A stretch of DNA of 64,000 bases from Dokdonia donghaensis DSW-1 (GCF_001653755.1 NZ_CP015125.1:246001-310000); one strand, 5' to 3'; positions 33,617-42,384 are shown, counted from the first letter of the stretch. A program made the numbers and translations. The notes: generated by a model from the letters alone, not told the origin.

Positions 33617-34387
33617 ATGGGAACAAATGATTTACCTTCAGAAATACGTAGATTTAAAGAAGTGCGTGAAGATCACGACTTCACACAAGCAGAGTTTGCC
33701 GAAAAATTAGGCATAAAAAATAGTACTGCAGATATAGAGCGCGGCCGTACAAAACTCTCTGGCCAAGTAATTACAGAGCTACTGCGCCTTTTTCAAATAA
33801 ACCCACTATGGATTTACGGTTACAGTAAACAGAAGCACCTTAACCCAGATAAAGGAGACATAAGTCCTAAGGTTGTCATAGTAGATAAGGAAGATAATGA
33901 AAATATGGTTTTAGTAAATCAAAAAGCCGCTGCGGGTTATCCTAATAATATTGCAGATGTAGAGTGGTATCAAAACCTGCCTGCCTTTGACTTCCCCATA
34001 CCTCAATACCGTAATGCTACTTACAGAGGTTTTCAAGTAGAGGGCGACAGTATGCTCCCTAACTTTAGACCAGAAGACTGGGTACTTGCAAAAGGTGTAG
34101 AAAGTCTTGAGTATGCTAGTGATAATAAAGTATATGTAATTGTTATGCAAGATGCTGTAGTGGTAAAAAAACTACAAAAACTTCCAGATTCATCGCGTGT
34201 ACTTCTTATATCAAGTAATGAAGAGTATGCACCTTATGAGGTTGCTGTAAGCGACATACAAGAAATATGGCAAGTAAATAGTAAGCTCACTTTTAATCTA
34301 GATGAAGGTAGTAGCAACAATTTACTTAAAGAACTACAACAGTCTATGCTTGAACTCAAAGCACAAATGACAGAATTTAAAGCATAA
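33617..34387 (+). CDS. XRE-family transcriptional regulator with S24 peptidase-like domain
   Basis: 256 residues. N-terminal helix-turn-helix at about 10-62 (DFTQAEFAEKLGIKNSTADIERGRTKLS). The C-terminal LexA/CI-type domain (95-225) has catalytic Ser145 (VEGDSMLPNF), Lys184 (VVVKKLQ) and a candidate self-cleavage site AAAGY (104-108). Such proteins can be inactivated by autocleavage during DNA damage, although many relatives are stable. A helical tail follows (NLLKELQQSMLELKAQMTEF). It stands between two small lipoprotein genes facing the other way; control of them is unproven. Confidence 0.87.
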   Translation: MGTNDLPSEIRRFKEVREDHDFTQAEFAEKLGIKNSTADIERGRTKLSGQVITELLRLFQINPLWIYGYSKQKHLNPDKGDISPKVVIVDKEDNENMVLVNQKAAAGYPNNIADVEWYQNLPAFDFPIPQYRNATYRGFQVEGDSMLPNFRPEDWVLAKGVESLEYASDNKVYVIVMQDAVVVKKLQKLPDSSRVLLISSNEEYAPYEVAVSDIQEIWQVNSKLTFNLDEGSSNNLLKELQQSMLELKAQMTEFKA

Positions 34388-34423
34388 AAAAAGGATAATA
34401 CAATCACTAGTATTATCCTTTTT
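34388..34423. terminator. bidirectional terminator
   Basis: Fourteen-bp stem AAAAAGGATAATAC/GTATTATCCTTTTT with an 8-nt loop between the regulator gene and the convergent small lipoprotein gene. Confidence 0.9.
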
Positions 34424-34443
34424 ACGTCTTGTTATAAAAAAGA

Positions 34444-34683
34444 TTAATGGTCTGTCTTTATCTTAACAGCCCCATCTTCGTCTACCTTTACTTTGGTCTC
34501 AGAACCGTTTGCATTTTCTGTTTTTAATTTATAACCGTCGTCTGTATTTTTTTCTTTTATCTCAGCGGCATTTTCTTTTGCTTCTTCTATAGCCTGCTCT
34601 GCTTCTGTTTTCTTCTCTTTACAAGAGGTTAATGATACAGCCATAATACCTAGAGCAATTGCTCCTATTTTTAATGTTTTCAT
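34444..34683 (-). CDS. small lysine/glutamate-rich lipoprotein
   Basis: 79 residues from the ATG at 34683 (two codons inside a longer possible start). Lipobox LTSC, then a charged helix EKKTEAEQAIEEAKENAAEIKEKN and a short strand-rich end (KLKTENANGSETKVKVDEDGAVKIKTD). No family recognised. A promoter box TACATTTG lies at 34707-34714 on the minus strand. With the LEA-like gene it flanks the XRE-S24 regulator. Confidence 0.75.
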   Translation of the reverse strand: MKTLKIGAIALGIMAVSLTSCKEKKTEAEQAIEEAKENAAEIKEKNTDDGYKLKTENANGSETKVKVDEDGAVKIKTDH

Positions 34684-34706
34684 AATCATATTGGTTTAGT
34701 GTACTA

Positions 34707-34714
34707 CAAATGTA
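34707..34714 (-). promoter_or_regulatory. -7 box of the small lipoprotein gene
   Basis: Reads TACATTTG on the minus strand, 23 bp upstream of the ATG at 34683. Confidence 0.45.
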
Positions 34715-34827
34715 GATTGATTAATAAGGCTTCACGCACAAAGCTTTACCAATAAGCTCTAAAGTTACGTTAACATTTGCCTCTCATACTTACTATATTA
34801 CCTAAAACTGTTAATTTTAAAGTAAAA

Positions 34828-35487
34828 ATGAACTTTCAAGATACCTACGACTTTCTCGAAAAACTTCAACAAAACAACTCTAAAGAGTGGATGGACGCTC
34901 ATCGCAAAGAGTATCACCATATTAGAGACAACCATATAAACTGGCTCAACAAACTTAATGCGAAGCTGGCGGAAGTAGATAGAGCGTATTTCGACACACC
35001 TGGTAAAAAGGCTATAAACCGTATCAATAACAATCTAATGTTTCACCCAAACAAGCCTATTTATAAAGACCATATAGGCGCAGGACTGGACCAAAGAACT
35101 AAACAAGGGGATTTTTACATTGAGATAGGTCTTAAACATAATCTTGTGGCCGGTGGTTACTGGAAGCCTAAAAAAGAAATTCTAGATAGCATACGCGATG
35201 CGATAGATTATAACGGAGAAGAACTCAAAGCTATATTAGAAAAACCCAGCTTTATAAAAGCCTTTGGGAACCTATGGGATCAAGATAAATTAAAAACCGC
35301 ACCAAAGGGTTTTTCTAAAGACCACCCACATATAGATTTACTGAGGTACAAAACTCTTGCGGTGGAGACTACGCTTTCGCGAAAGCAAGTTTTATCAAAA
35401 GATTTTGACGCACTACTTATTGAAATGTATAAAGAGATGCTCCCTTTTAGAAGATACTTGAGAGAAGCCGTATCTGTGCTTGCTTAA
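34828..35487 (+). CDS. DUF2461 family protein
   Basis: 219 residues from the ATG at 34828, which gives the family's usual start (FQDTYDFLEKLQQNNSKEWMDAHRKEY). Other family blocks: INRINNNLMFHPNKPIYKDHIGAGLDQ and GDFYIEIGLKHNLVAGGYWKP. The biochemical function of the family is unknown. A palindrome copy encodes TLSRK (residues 182-186). Its stop codon shares bases with the stop of the convergent waaA gene (overlap 35484-35487). Confidence 0.87.
   Translation: MNFQDTYDFLEKLQQNNSKEWMDAHRKEYHHIRDNHINWLNKLNAKLAEVDRAYFDTPGKKAINRINNNLMFHPNKPIYKDHIGAGLDQRTKQGDFYIEIGLKHNLVAGGYWKPKKEILDSIRDAIDYNGEELKAILEKPSFIKAFGNLWDQDKLKTAPKGFSKDHPHIDLLRYKTLAVETTLSRKQVLSKDFDALLIEMYKEMLPFRRYLREAVSVLA
35370..35387. repeat. 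palindrome copy inside the DUF2461 gene
   Basis: TACGCTTTCGCGAAAGCA, read in the gene frame as LSRK within TTLSRKQ, a third reading frame compared with the copies that give AFAKA and SFRES. Confidence 0.85.
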
Positions 35488-36722
35488 TTGCTGTCTTTGA
35501 TATAGTCTATTACAGCTCGCGTAGCCCCAGTATTACTATTTATAAAATGCCCTGCGATCATACCTGTCTGAGCTCTAAACTTATCATCACTGAGTAGTTT
35601 GTTGAGTCGCTCGTCAAATTGATCTTGACTCGCAACCGCATATAATCCAGCAAGCTGCTGGAGTATTTTTGCCTCGGGAAATTTATTAAAATGAGGACCT
35701 ATAAGAATAGGCACTCCAAAGGTCGCAGGTTCTAAAATATTGTGTAATCCTGTATTCCCCATAGCACCGCCTACATAAGCTACATCTGCATAACTATAGA
35801 TCTTAGTAAGAAGTCCTATGGTATCAACTATAAGTACATCATAATCTTTTAGAGTATTTATATCCATTGTAGAGTAACGAGCGACTCTAGCGGTACAAGC
35901 TCTTATAAATGCTGATATTTTCTCTTCTTTAATCTCGTGTGGAGCGATAATAAATTTGGCCTTGCCTTTGTGATTGTTTATGTAGTCTATAATTAGTTTA
36001 TCATCTTCTGGCCAAGTGCTTCCGCATACCACACAGAGATTGTCTTTCTTAAATTTTGAGACAAAATCAAGCGTATTATCCATTGTAAGCTGCTGGCTCA
36101 CTCTGTCAAAGCGAGTATCTCCACTTATTGTATAATTTTGAAATCCTAGCTTTTCTAAAGCTTCGGCAGCGTTTTGATCTTGTAAAAAGAAATGCTCAAA
36201 ACTCTCTAGTGATTTGATCATCCATTTACCATAAGGTCTAAAAAAAGGCTGACTTTCTCTAAAAACCCCAGAAATCAAAAAGGTTCTAATCTTTCGGCGT
36301 TTTAGCTCTCGTAGGTAGTTAGGCCAGAATTCATACTTAACAAAAAAAGCTACCTCTGGTTTTATGGTATCTAAGTAAGTACTAACGTTTGATGTGGTGT
36401 CTAGTGGTAGGTAGATGGTCGCTTTCGCGAAAGCGTTATTTTTCTTTATTTCATAGCCAGAGGGAGAGAAGAAGCTTATCACCCACTGGTGGTCTGGATA
36501 GTGCTCAGTAAGAGCCTTTAATATAGGTACACCCTGCTCATATTCTCCTAGAGAAGCGGCGTGCATCCACAACGTTTTCTTTCCAGTTATGAGCTCCGCA
36601 TTTAAAATCTTAATGGTATCCTTTCTACCTGTAATAGACTTTTGAAGCTTTTTATTAAAATTTCCAGCAAGCGGTAATACAGTCTGGACTAACCTCATTA
36701 ATAAAGAATACAGTGTGTGCAT
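35484..36722 (-). CDS. waaA: 3-deoxy-D-manno-octulosonic acid (Kdo) transferase
   Basis: 412 residues, with a membrane-associating N-terminus. It transfers Kdo from CMP-Kdo to lipid A precursor at the inner membrane. Catalytic base candidate Glu60 in MHAASLGEYEQG, then VISFFSPSGYE, PEVAFFVKYEFWPNYLRELKRRKIRTFLISGVFRESQPFF, and the CMP-binding region with GGAMGNTGLHNILEPATFGVPILIGPHFNKFPEA. A palindrome copy codes for AFAKA (97-101) in a surface loop. The -7 box TATTTTTG lies only 4 bp from the ATG. Confidence 0.94.
   Translation of the reverse strand: MHTLYSLLMRLVQTVLPLAGNFNKKLQKSITGRKDTIKILNAELITGKKTLWMHAASLGEYEQGVPILKALTEHYPDHQWVISFFSPSGYEIKKNNAFAKATIYLPLDTTSNVSTYLDTIKPEVAFFVKYEFWPNYLRELKRRKIRTFLISGVFRESQPFFRPYGKWMIKSLESFEHFFLQDQNAAEALEKLGFQNYTISGDTRFDRVSQQLTMDNTLDFVSKFKKDNLCVVCGSTWPEDDKLIIDYINNHKGKAKFIIAPHEIKEEKISAFIRACTARVARYSTMDINTLKDYDVLIVDTIGLLTKIYSYADVAYVGGAMGNTGLHNILEPATFGVPILIGPHFNKFPEAKILQQLAGLYAVASQDQFDERLNKLLSDDKFRAQTGMIAGHFINSNTGATRAVIDYIKDSN
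36420..36437. repeat. palindrome copy inside waaA
   Basis: CGCTTTCGCGAAAGCGTT; on the minus strand it encodes NAFAKA, the same frame as in the GLPGLI signal peptide. Confidence 0.85.
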
Positions 36723-36726
36723 AGGT

Positions 36727-36734
36727 CAAAAATA
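36727..36734 (-). promoter_or_regulatory. -7 box of waaA
   Basis: Reads TATTTTTG on the minus strand, ending 4 bp before the ATG at 36722. Confidence 0.45.
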
Positions 36735-36777
36735 CACTTTGTATTTAAATAGGTCTGAGTAGGAGATGGAGATTTTG

Positions 36778-36785
36778 TACTTTTG
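36778..36785 (+). promoter_or_regulatory. -7 box of the sugar aminotransferase gene
   Basis: TACTTTTG, about 73 bp before the ATG at 36859, leaving a leader of roughly 65 nt that contains GAAAGGTCACTTGCCTTTC, a possible hairpin. Confidence 0.4.
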
Positions 36786-36858
36786 TTTTCTGTAAAATCA
36801 ACGCTTTTTATTAAAATACCACTCTGTAGAAAGGTCACTTGCCTTTCTCCCATATCTA

Positions 36859-37992
36859 ATGAAAAAAATACAAATGGTCGATCTTAAAGGCCAATACGCG
36901 ACTATAAAAGAACGAGTAGACAGCAGCATTGCAGAGGTTATTGCAAACACTGCCTTTATAAATGGACCTGAAGTAAAAAGCTTTCAAACCGAACTGGAAG
37001 CGTATCTAGGTGTAAAGCACGTTATACCGTGTGCAAATGGTACTGATGCACTTCAAATCGCTCTAATGGGTCTAGGCTTAGAGCAAGGAGACGAGGTCAT
37101 CACGGCAGATTTTACTTTTGCAGCTACTGTAGAGGTGATTGCCCTTTTAAAACTTACCCCAGTTCTTGTAGATGTTGATCCGGTAGATTTTAATATCGAC
37201 ATTGAAGCTATTAAGAGAGCTATCACACCAAAAACGAAGGCTATTGTGCCTGTTCACCTTTTTGGCAGAGCAGCAAATATGGATGCTATTATGGATTTAG
37301 CAAAAGAGCACAACCTCTTTGTTATAGAAGATAACGCACAAGGTATAGGTTCAAACTACACAGGTCGTGATGGTAAGAAAACAAAAACTGGAGGAATAGG
37401 TCACGTAGGTACAACATCGTTTTTCCCTTCAAAAAACTTAGGTTGCTATGGTGATGGCGGTGCAATATTTACAAATGACGATGACCTTGCCCATACCATA
37501 AGAGGTGTGGTAAATCACGGTATGTACGTACGATACCACCACGATGTAGTGGGGGTAAACAGTAGACTGGACTCTATACAAGCAGCAGTTTTAAGAGCAA
37601 AGCTGCCACATCTAGACTCTTATAACAAAGCGAGACGCGATGCTGCACGCAAGTATACAGAAGCCTTTATGAGTAATAAAAAGATTATTACACCTATAGT
37701 TTGTGATAGTTGTGATTGCCACGTTTTTCACCAGTATACACTACGAGTAGTAGACACAGATCGTGATGCTCTTGTAGCACACCTTAATGAGAATGGGATT
37801 CCTTGCGGCGTATATTATCCTATCCCATTACACAGCCAGAAAGCTTATAAAGATGAGCGATATAATGAGGCAGACTTCCCTGTGACTAATGCCATTGTAA
37901 AAGACTGTATCTCTCTACCTATGCACACAGAACTAGAGGACGACCAGATTGCTTTTATAACTAAAACCGTGATTGACTTTGTAAATAAATAA
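36859..37992 (+). CDS. DegT/DnrJ/EryC1/StrS-family sugar aminotransferase
   Basis: 377 residues. PLP enzyme of the sugar aminotransferase family that puts an amino group on a nucleotide keto-sugar for surface polysaccharide. PLP contacts D158 (FVIEDNAQGIGS) and Lys192 in SFFPSKNLGCYGDGGAIFTN; also CANGTDALQIAL near 58-69. The PSKNLGCYGDGGA wording resembles enzymes acting on UDP-3-keto-glucuronic acid derivatives (WbpE type), but substrate is not assured. No other sugar-pathway genes adjoin; a secreted amidohydrolase gene follows after 3 bp. Confidence 0.9.
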   Translation: MKKIQMVDLKGQYATIKERVDSSIAEVIANTAFINGPEVKSFQTELEAYLGVKHVIPCANGTDALQIALMGLGLEQGDEVITADFTFAATVEVIALLKLTPVLVDVDPVDFNIDIEAIKRAITPKTKAIVPVHLFGRAANMDAIMDLAKEHNLFVIEDNAQGIGSNYTGRDGKKTKTGGIGHVGTTSFFPSKNLGCYGDGGAIFTNDDDLAHTIRGVVNHGMYVRYHHDVVGVNSRLDSIQAAVLRAKLPHLDSYNKARRDAARKYTEAFMSNKKIITPIVCDSCDCHVFHQYTLRVVDTDRDALVAHLNENGIPCGVYYPIPLHSQKAYKDERYNEADFPVTNAIVKDCISLPMHTELEDDQIAFITKTVIDFVNK

Positions 37993-37995
37993 TCT

Positions 37996-39273
37996 ATGAA
38001 ACATACGCTATCCCTTCTACTTGCTTGCCTAGTGAGTATGACCACTTTTGCACAAGAAACGTTACTACATTGTGGTAAAATAATAGATACTCAAAATGGT
38101 AAAGTTTTAAAAGAGCAAACCATTACCATACTGGGTAATCAAATTGTGAGTGTTGAGAAGGGGTACGCTTCCGCGAAAGCTGGACAAAGCATAATTGATC
38201 TTAAAACCAAAACGGTAATGCCTGGTTTTATAGATATGCACGTGCACATAGAAGGCGAGACAAACCCGAAACAGTATCTTGAGACTTTTACTAAGAATGA
38301 GGCAGACATAGCCTTTACAGCAGCCGAAATTGCAGAAAGAACATTACTATCAGGCTTTACAACAGTAAGAGATCTAGGCGGCTCTGGAGTAAATGTATCT
38401 TTAAGAAACGCCATTAACTCAGGAACCACTCGAGGTCCTCGTATATATACTGCCGAAAAGGCCATAGGAACCACAGGAGGCCACGCAGACCCTACTAATG
38501 GTTTTAAAAAGGTAAATATGGGCGACCCTGGTCCAGCCCAAGGTGTTATAAACAGTGTAGATGACGCAAGAAAGGCGGTAAGACAACGTTATAAGAATGG
38601 TGCTGACCTTATAAAAATCACAGCCACCGGAGGTGTTCTTAGTGTGAGTAAAAATGGTGATAACCCACAATTTAGACAAGAAGAGGTAGATGAGATTGTA
38701 CGAACTGCAAAGGAGTACGGAATGCACGTAGCTGCACACGCACACGGTAAAGAAGGGATGCAACGTGCTATTAAAGCGGGTGTGCAGACCATTGAGCACG
38801 GCTCATTTATGGATGAAGAAACGGTACAGCTTATGAAAAAACACAACACCTATCTCGTACCCACCTTATCCGCAGGAAAGTACGTCGCTGCCAAGGCTAA
38901 AGTAAAAGGTTACTACCCAGACATCATCATACCTAAAATTGAAAAGGTAGATGCTACGCTCAAAAAGACATTTACAATGGTTGCAAAATCTGGAGTAAAT
39001 ATTGCTTTTGGGACCGATGCGGGCGTCTTTCCTCACGGTGAGAATGCAAAGGAGTTTAGATATATGGTAGATTATGGATGGAGCCCTATGTTTTCAATAC
39101 AATCTGCAACTATTACAAACGGGAAACTTCTAGATATGGAAGGTAAACTAGGTGTACTAGCCCCAGGCTACCTCGCAGACATTATAGCTACAGATGATGA
39201 CCCTACACAAAATATAACAACTACAGAAAGCGTCTCTTTTGTTATGAAAGATGGATTAATCTATAAAAAATAA
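37996..39273 (+). CDS. secreted amidohydrolase (imidazolonepropionase-like)
   Basis: 425 residues with a signal peptide (MKHTLSLLLACLVSMTTFAQ). Metal-dependent hydrolase fold: the HxH pair His82/His84 (GFIDMHVHIEG), the lysine in DLIKITATGG, then HAHG, TIEHGSFMD and the aspartate in FGTDAGVFPHGEN. Relatives cleave amide bonds in dipeptides or cyclic amides; substrate unknown. Residues 57-62 (YASAKA) come from a slightly decayed palindrome copy in the N-terminal beta-sandwich. It is probably co-transcribed with the aminotransferase gene and ends at a strong terminator. Confidence 0.9.
   Translation: MKHTLSLLLACLVSMTTFAQETLLHCGKIIDTQNGKVLKEQTITILGNQIVSVEKGYASAKAGQSIIDLKTKTVMPGFIDMHVHIEGETNPKQYLETFTKNEADIAFTAAEIAERTLLSGFTTVRDLGGSGVNVSLRNAINSGTTRGPRIYTAEKAIGTTGGHADPTNGFKKVNMGDPGPAQGVINSVDDARKAVRQRYKNGADLIKITATGGVLSVSKNGDNPQFRQEEVDEIVRTAKEYGMHVAAHAHGKEGMQRAIKAGVQTIEHGSFMDEETVQLMKKHNTYLVPTLSAGKYVAAKAKVKGYYPDIIIPKIEKVDATLKKTFTMVAKSGVNIAFGTDAGVFPHGENAKEFRYMVDYGWSPMFSIQSATITNGKLLDMEGKLGVLAPGYLADIIATDDDPTQNITTTESVSFVMKDGLIYKK
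38163..38180. repeat. palindrome copy inside the amidohydrolase gene
   Basis: TACGCTTCCGCGAAAGCT, one mismatch in the core; translated as YASAKA. Confidence 0.8.
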
Positions 39274-39322
39274 CAACGTAAGACTCAATTGAATTAACTA
39301 TACTAGGTAAATATTACCCATT

Positions 39323-39358
39323 AAAAAAGCCTCGCTCATTTCTGAGCGAGGCTTTTTT
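39323..39358. terminator. bidirectional terminator, copy A
   Basis: Sixteen-bp stem AAAAAAGCCTCGCTCA/TGAGCGAGGCTTTTTT with a 4-nt loop, between the convergent amidohydrolase and ompA-like genes. An identical hairpin is at 56022-56057. Confidence 0.93.
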
Positions 39359-39377
39359 AATTATGTATAAATGACTT

Positions 39378-41339
39378 TTATTTTGCCACTATAATAAATT
39401 CAGACCTTCTGTTAAGTTGGTGCTCCTCTTCTGTACATTCTATACCATTACCACAAGCATTAGTAAGTTGGGTCTCTCCATATCCCCTACCAGTAAGTCG
39501 GGACATACTAATACCGCCCTGATCTACTATGTATCGTATTGTAGATACATTTCTACGCTGAGATAGACTCATATTATAAGCATCTGGAGCTCTACTGTCT
39601 GTATGTGATCGCACATCGATCTTAAGACTTGGGTACTCCCTCATTACTGCGATAACCTTCTCAAGCTCTAATGCAGCATCTGGACGAATGTTATGTTTAT
39701 CAAAATCAAAGTAGATAGGATTAAGCTCTAGTGTTTTTGCAAGATCGTCTCCTAACTCTATCTTTAATGGTGGTTTTAAGTATAAATCTCTGTTTAAAAC
39801 TAGCCCCACCTCTGATGTTGTATTTACTATAGCCTCTGCTGGCTCATATAAAGACTTACTAGCACGCACTATGTATGATGTATTACAATCTACATCTGGA
39901 AAACTAAAACGTCCCGCATTGTCGCTTATTTTTGTCCCTACAACTTCATTTGCAATATTGCGTAACTCTACCGTAGCTTGAGGAAGTATCCTATCGGTCT
40001 TTACATCCTTTGTAACTCCTGTAATATTCTGAGCACAATCTGTAAGCAACTTTTGTTTACGCTCAAAACTATAAATGTCATCATTACCAAGACCTGTAGC
40101 CCTGCTAGAGGCAAAATAACCCGTGCCAAGTTCCTCGTTTAATATCAACCCAAAATCATCTGCACTACTATTTACAGGCTTACCTACATTGTAAGAATCT
40201 CCTATACTACCAGCCGCGTCTAACTTACTAACAAAAATATCAAGACCTCCTAAACCAAGATGCCCATCTGAAGCATAAAAAAGCTTGTTATCTGAACTGA
40301 TAAAAGGAAACGTCTCTCTACCCTCGGTATTGATACGATCGCCTAGATTTACAGGCTCACCATAACTACCATCCCCATTAATGGTTACCATCCATAAATC
40401 ACTTAAGCCTTTTGTACCAGGCCTATCTGAGGCAAAGTATAAAATATCTTCTTCAGGACTTAAAGCAGGGTGTGCAGTAGAAAACTCATCACTATTAAAA
40501 GGAAGCTCTACAGGAACAGACCAACCATCATTAGATTTTTCACTCACATATAGCTTTAACTTTGTCGTACCATCCTCATCTCTCTTTAACTTTGTCTTCT
40601 TTGAATAGTTATTTCTTGTAAAGTAAACAACATCTCCATTTTCTGTAAACACAGAAGTACTCTCGTGATAAGGAGTGTTTATCTCATTTGATAAACGATT
40701 AATAGTAGGATCATTAGTCTCTGTATCTCTTACAACAAAAAGATCTAAAAAAGGTTGATCGTTCCAATCGTGTATGTAGTCTCCAGTAGCCACTTCGCGA
40801 TTTGAAGAAAAAACAAGATCCTCACCATAGTAACTAGGACCAAAATCTTGAAGCTCACTGTTAAAAGAAACCTTCCCAATGGTATATCTACCAGACTGTG
40901 CTTCGATTTCCTTTAAGTAATCACGCTCGGCTACATAACGCTCTGCTCGAGAATCATCTCCATTTAACCTATTAAAAATATCCATTTGAGTATCTGCCAG
41001 GTCATAGCGCTTCATACTCTTAAGGGACTGAGCATATCTAAAGTAATACTCAGCATTTGCAACAAGCGTATCACTTTCTGAACCTAAAAGTTCACCATAC
41101 CACTTTGCAGCCTGCTTATAATCGGCAGTGAGATAATAGGCATCACCTAGTTTCTTTAAAACCTCTGGTGATCTAAAACCTCTCTCTGCAACTCGTAAAT
41201 ATAAATTACGAGCATCTACAAAGGCATATTGATCAAAATTTTCAGTCGCTTCCCGTACCTTACCCTCTTGTGCCGTAACAGTAAAGCACAGCAAACACAT
41301 TATTGATGCTAGTAAGCTCTTTAGTAATCTTTGTTTCAT
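39378..41339 (-). CDS. PorE-like OmpA-family protein, copy A
   Basis: 653 residues. Signal peptide, TPR-like helices (about 25-150), a WD40/PD40-type propeller region (170-440; LYFASDRPGTKGLSDLWMV, KLFYASDGHLGLGGLDIFV), a carboxypeptidase-regulatory-like fold (450-530) and a C-terminal OmpA peptidoglycan-binding domain (about 540-653; IYFDFDKHNIRPDA, SHTDSRAPDAYNMSLSQRR). This order is that of PorE, a T9SS component tying the secretion complex to the cell wall. It is the last gene of the adhesin-porP-ompA module. It differs from copy B at two residues seen (Asn/Asp in RLSNEIN, Asp/Asn in LLTDCAQ). Confidence 0.9.
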   Translation of the reverse strand: MKQRLLKSLLASIMCLLCFTVTAQEGKVREATENFDQYAFVDARNLYLRVAERGFRSPEVLKKLGDAYYLTADYKQAAKWYGELLGSESDTLVANAEYYFRYAQSLKSMKRYDLADTQMDIFNRLNGDDSRAERYVAERDYLKEIEAQSGRYTIGKVSFNSELQDFGPSYYGEDLVFSSNREVATGDYIHDWNDQPFLDLFVVRDTETNDPTINRLSNEINTPYHESTSVFTENGDVVYFTRNNYSKKTKLKRDEDGTTKLKLYVSEKSNDGWSVPVELPFNSDEFSTAHPALSPEEDILYFASDRPGTKGLSDLWMVTINGDGSYGEPVNLGDRINTEGRETFPFISSDNKLFYASDGHLGLGGLDIFVSKLDAAGSIGDSYNVGKPVNSSADDFGLILNEELGTGYFASSRATGLGNDDIYSFERKQKLLTDCAQNITGVTKDVKTDRILPQATVELRNIANEVVGTKISDNAGRFSFPDVDCNTSYIVRASKSLYEPAEAIVNTTSEVGLVLNRDLYLKPPLKIELGDDLAKTLELNPIYFDFDKHNIRPDAALELEKVIAVMREYPSLKIDVRSHTDSRAPDAYNMSLSQRRNVSTIRYIVDQGGISMSRLTGRGYGETQLTNACGNGIECTEEEHQLNRRSEFIIVAK

Positions 41340-41370
41340 ACAAAATAATTTTAGTCAGCTCTATTTAAAC

Positions 41371-41389
41371 TAACGCTTTCGCGAAAGCA
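41371..41389. repeat. palindrome copy between porP and ompA-like, copy A
   Basis: TAACGCTTTCGCGAAAGCA within the 71-bp gap; preserved in copy B at 58070-58088. In the mRNA it would be a hairpin between the two cistrons. Confidence 0.88.
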
Positions 41390-41410
41390 AAAAAATATTA
41401 ATATATCTAA

Positions 41411-42367
41411 TTAGAAGAATCTAGGGGAAATCAAACGCTTAGGTTTCTTTAAAATCTCAAACCTTAAAAACACCTCGTAACTACCGTCGTTAAACTGTTG
41501 CAACTCGGTAGTCTCACGATCATAAGCAAAGCCTATCATTAAACTATCTGTCACTTGAAAACCTACAAGACCACTCAAAGCAGCACTCCACCTATAAGCA
41601 GCACCTAAGGTTAATCTATCGTATAACAAAGCATTTGCGGTAACGTCTACTTGTAATGGTGCTCCAGATACCCACTTTGCAATAGCAGCAGGTTTTAACT
41701 TAAAGTCTGGAGTAATATCAAAAACATAACCTGAAGTGAGGTAGTAGTTAATACGCTCGGTAGCGAGATAGGTAGCATTAGGATCGTTCGTGTTTTGGCT
41801 ATCATCAAAGTGATCGGTCTCCAATAAATTTGGAGCACTTAAACCAGCATAAAAACGATCTGTAGAATAAAATAACCCCACTCCTATTTGAGGAGAAAAC
41901 TGATTGTCTATATTATTCTGAATAAGCGCATCACCATTCTGAAATGGCGAAGCCTCTGAATAGTTTACATCTAATAAATGTACCCCACCTTTTAATCCAA
42001 AACTAAGCTTACCAATATCTGATGTAGGTATTGAGTAACTAAAGGCAAGGTCTACATAGGTCTCACTGGTGATAAAAATATCATCTTGAACGATATTAAG
42101 ACCTAAACCTACACGCTGAGAGTCTCCTATAGGAGAATGAATAGAAGCGGTTTGTGTACGAGGTGCGCCGTCCAGACCAACCCACTGACTTCTGTGAAGA
42201 CCCAGCACACTAACACCACCACGTGAACCCGCATAAGCAGGGTTAATACTTAACGTATTATACATATACTGTGTATACTGTGCGTCTTGCTGGGCATTTA
42301 ACTGAACTGTACTCAGGGTTAAAATGAGCAATGACACAACAAATATAGTGTTAAAACATTTTTTCAT
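41411..42367 (-). CDS. PorP/SprF-family T9SS membrane protein, copy A
   Basis: 318 residues. Signal peptide, then the family signature QDAQYTQYMYNTLSINPAYAGSRGGVSVLGLHRSQWVGLDGAP and alternating strands to FEILKKPKRLISPRFF. PorP/SprF proteins are outer-membrane barrels; SprF is needed for secretion of the SprB adhesin encoded beside it in Flavobacterium johnsoniae, and type B sorting domains are thought to need such a partner. Here it follows the giant adhesin gene after 58 bp. Its protein sequence is identical to copy B. Confidence 0.94.
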   Translation of the reverse strand: MKKCFNTIFVVSLLILTLSTVQLNAQQDAQYTQYMYNTLSINPAYAGSRGGVSVLGLHRSQWVGLDGAPRTQTASIHSPIGDSQRVGLGLNIVQDDIFITSETYVDLAFSYSIPTSDIGKLSFGLKGGVHLLDVNYSEASPFQNGDALIQNNIDNQFSPQIGVGLFYSTDRFYAGLSAPNLLETDHFDDSQNTNDPNATYLATERINYYLTSGYVFDITPDFKLKPAAIAKWVSGAPLQVDVTANALLYDRLTLGAAYRWSAALSGLVGFQVTDSLMIGFAYDRETTELQQFNDGSYEVFLRFEILKKPKRLISPRFF

Positions 42368-42384
42368 ATTGCTTTATTTTAATC

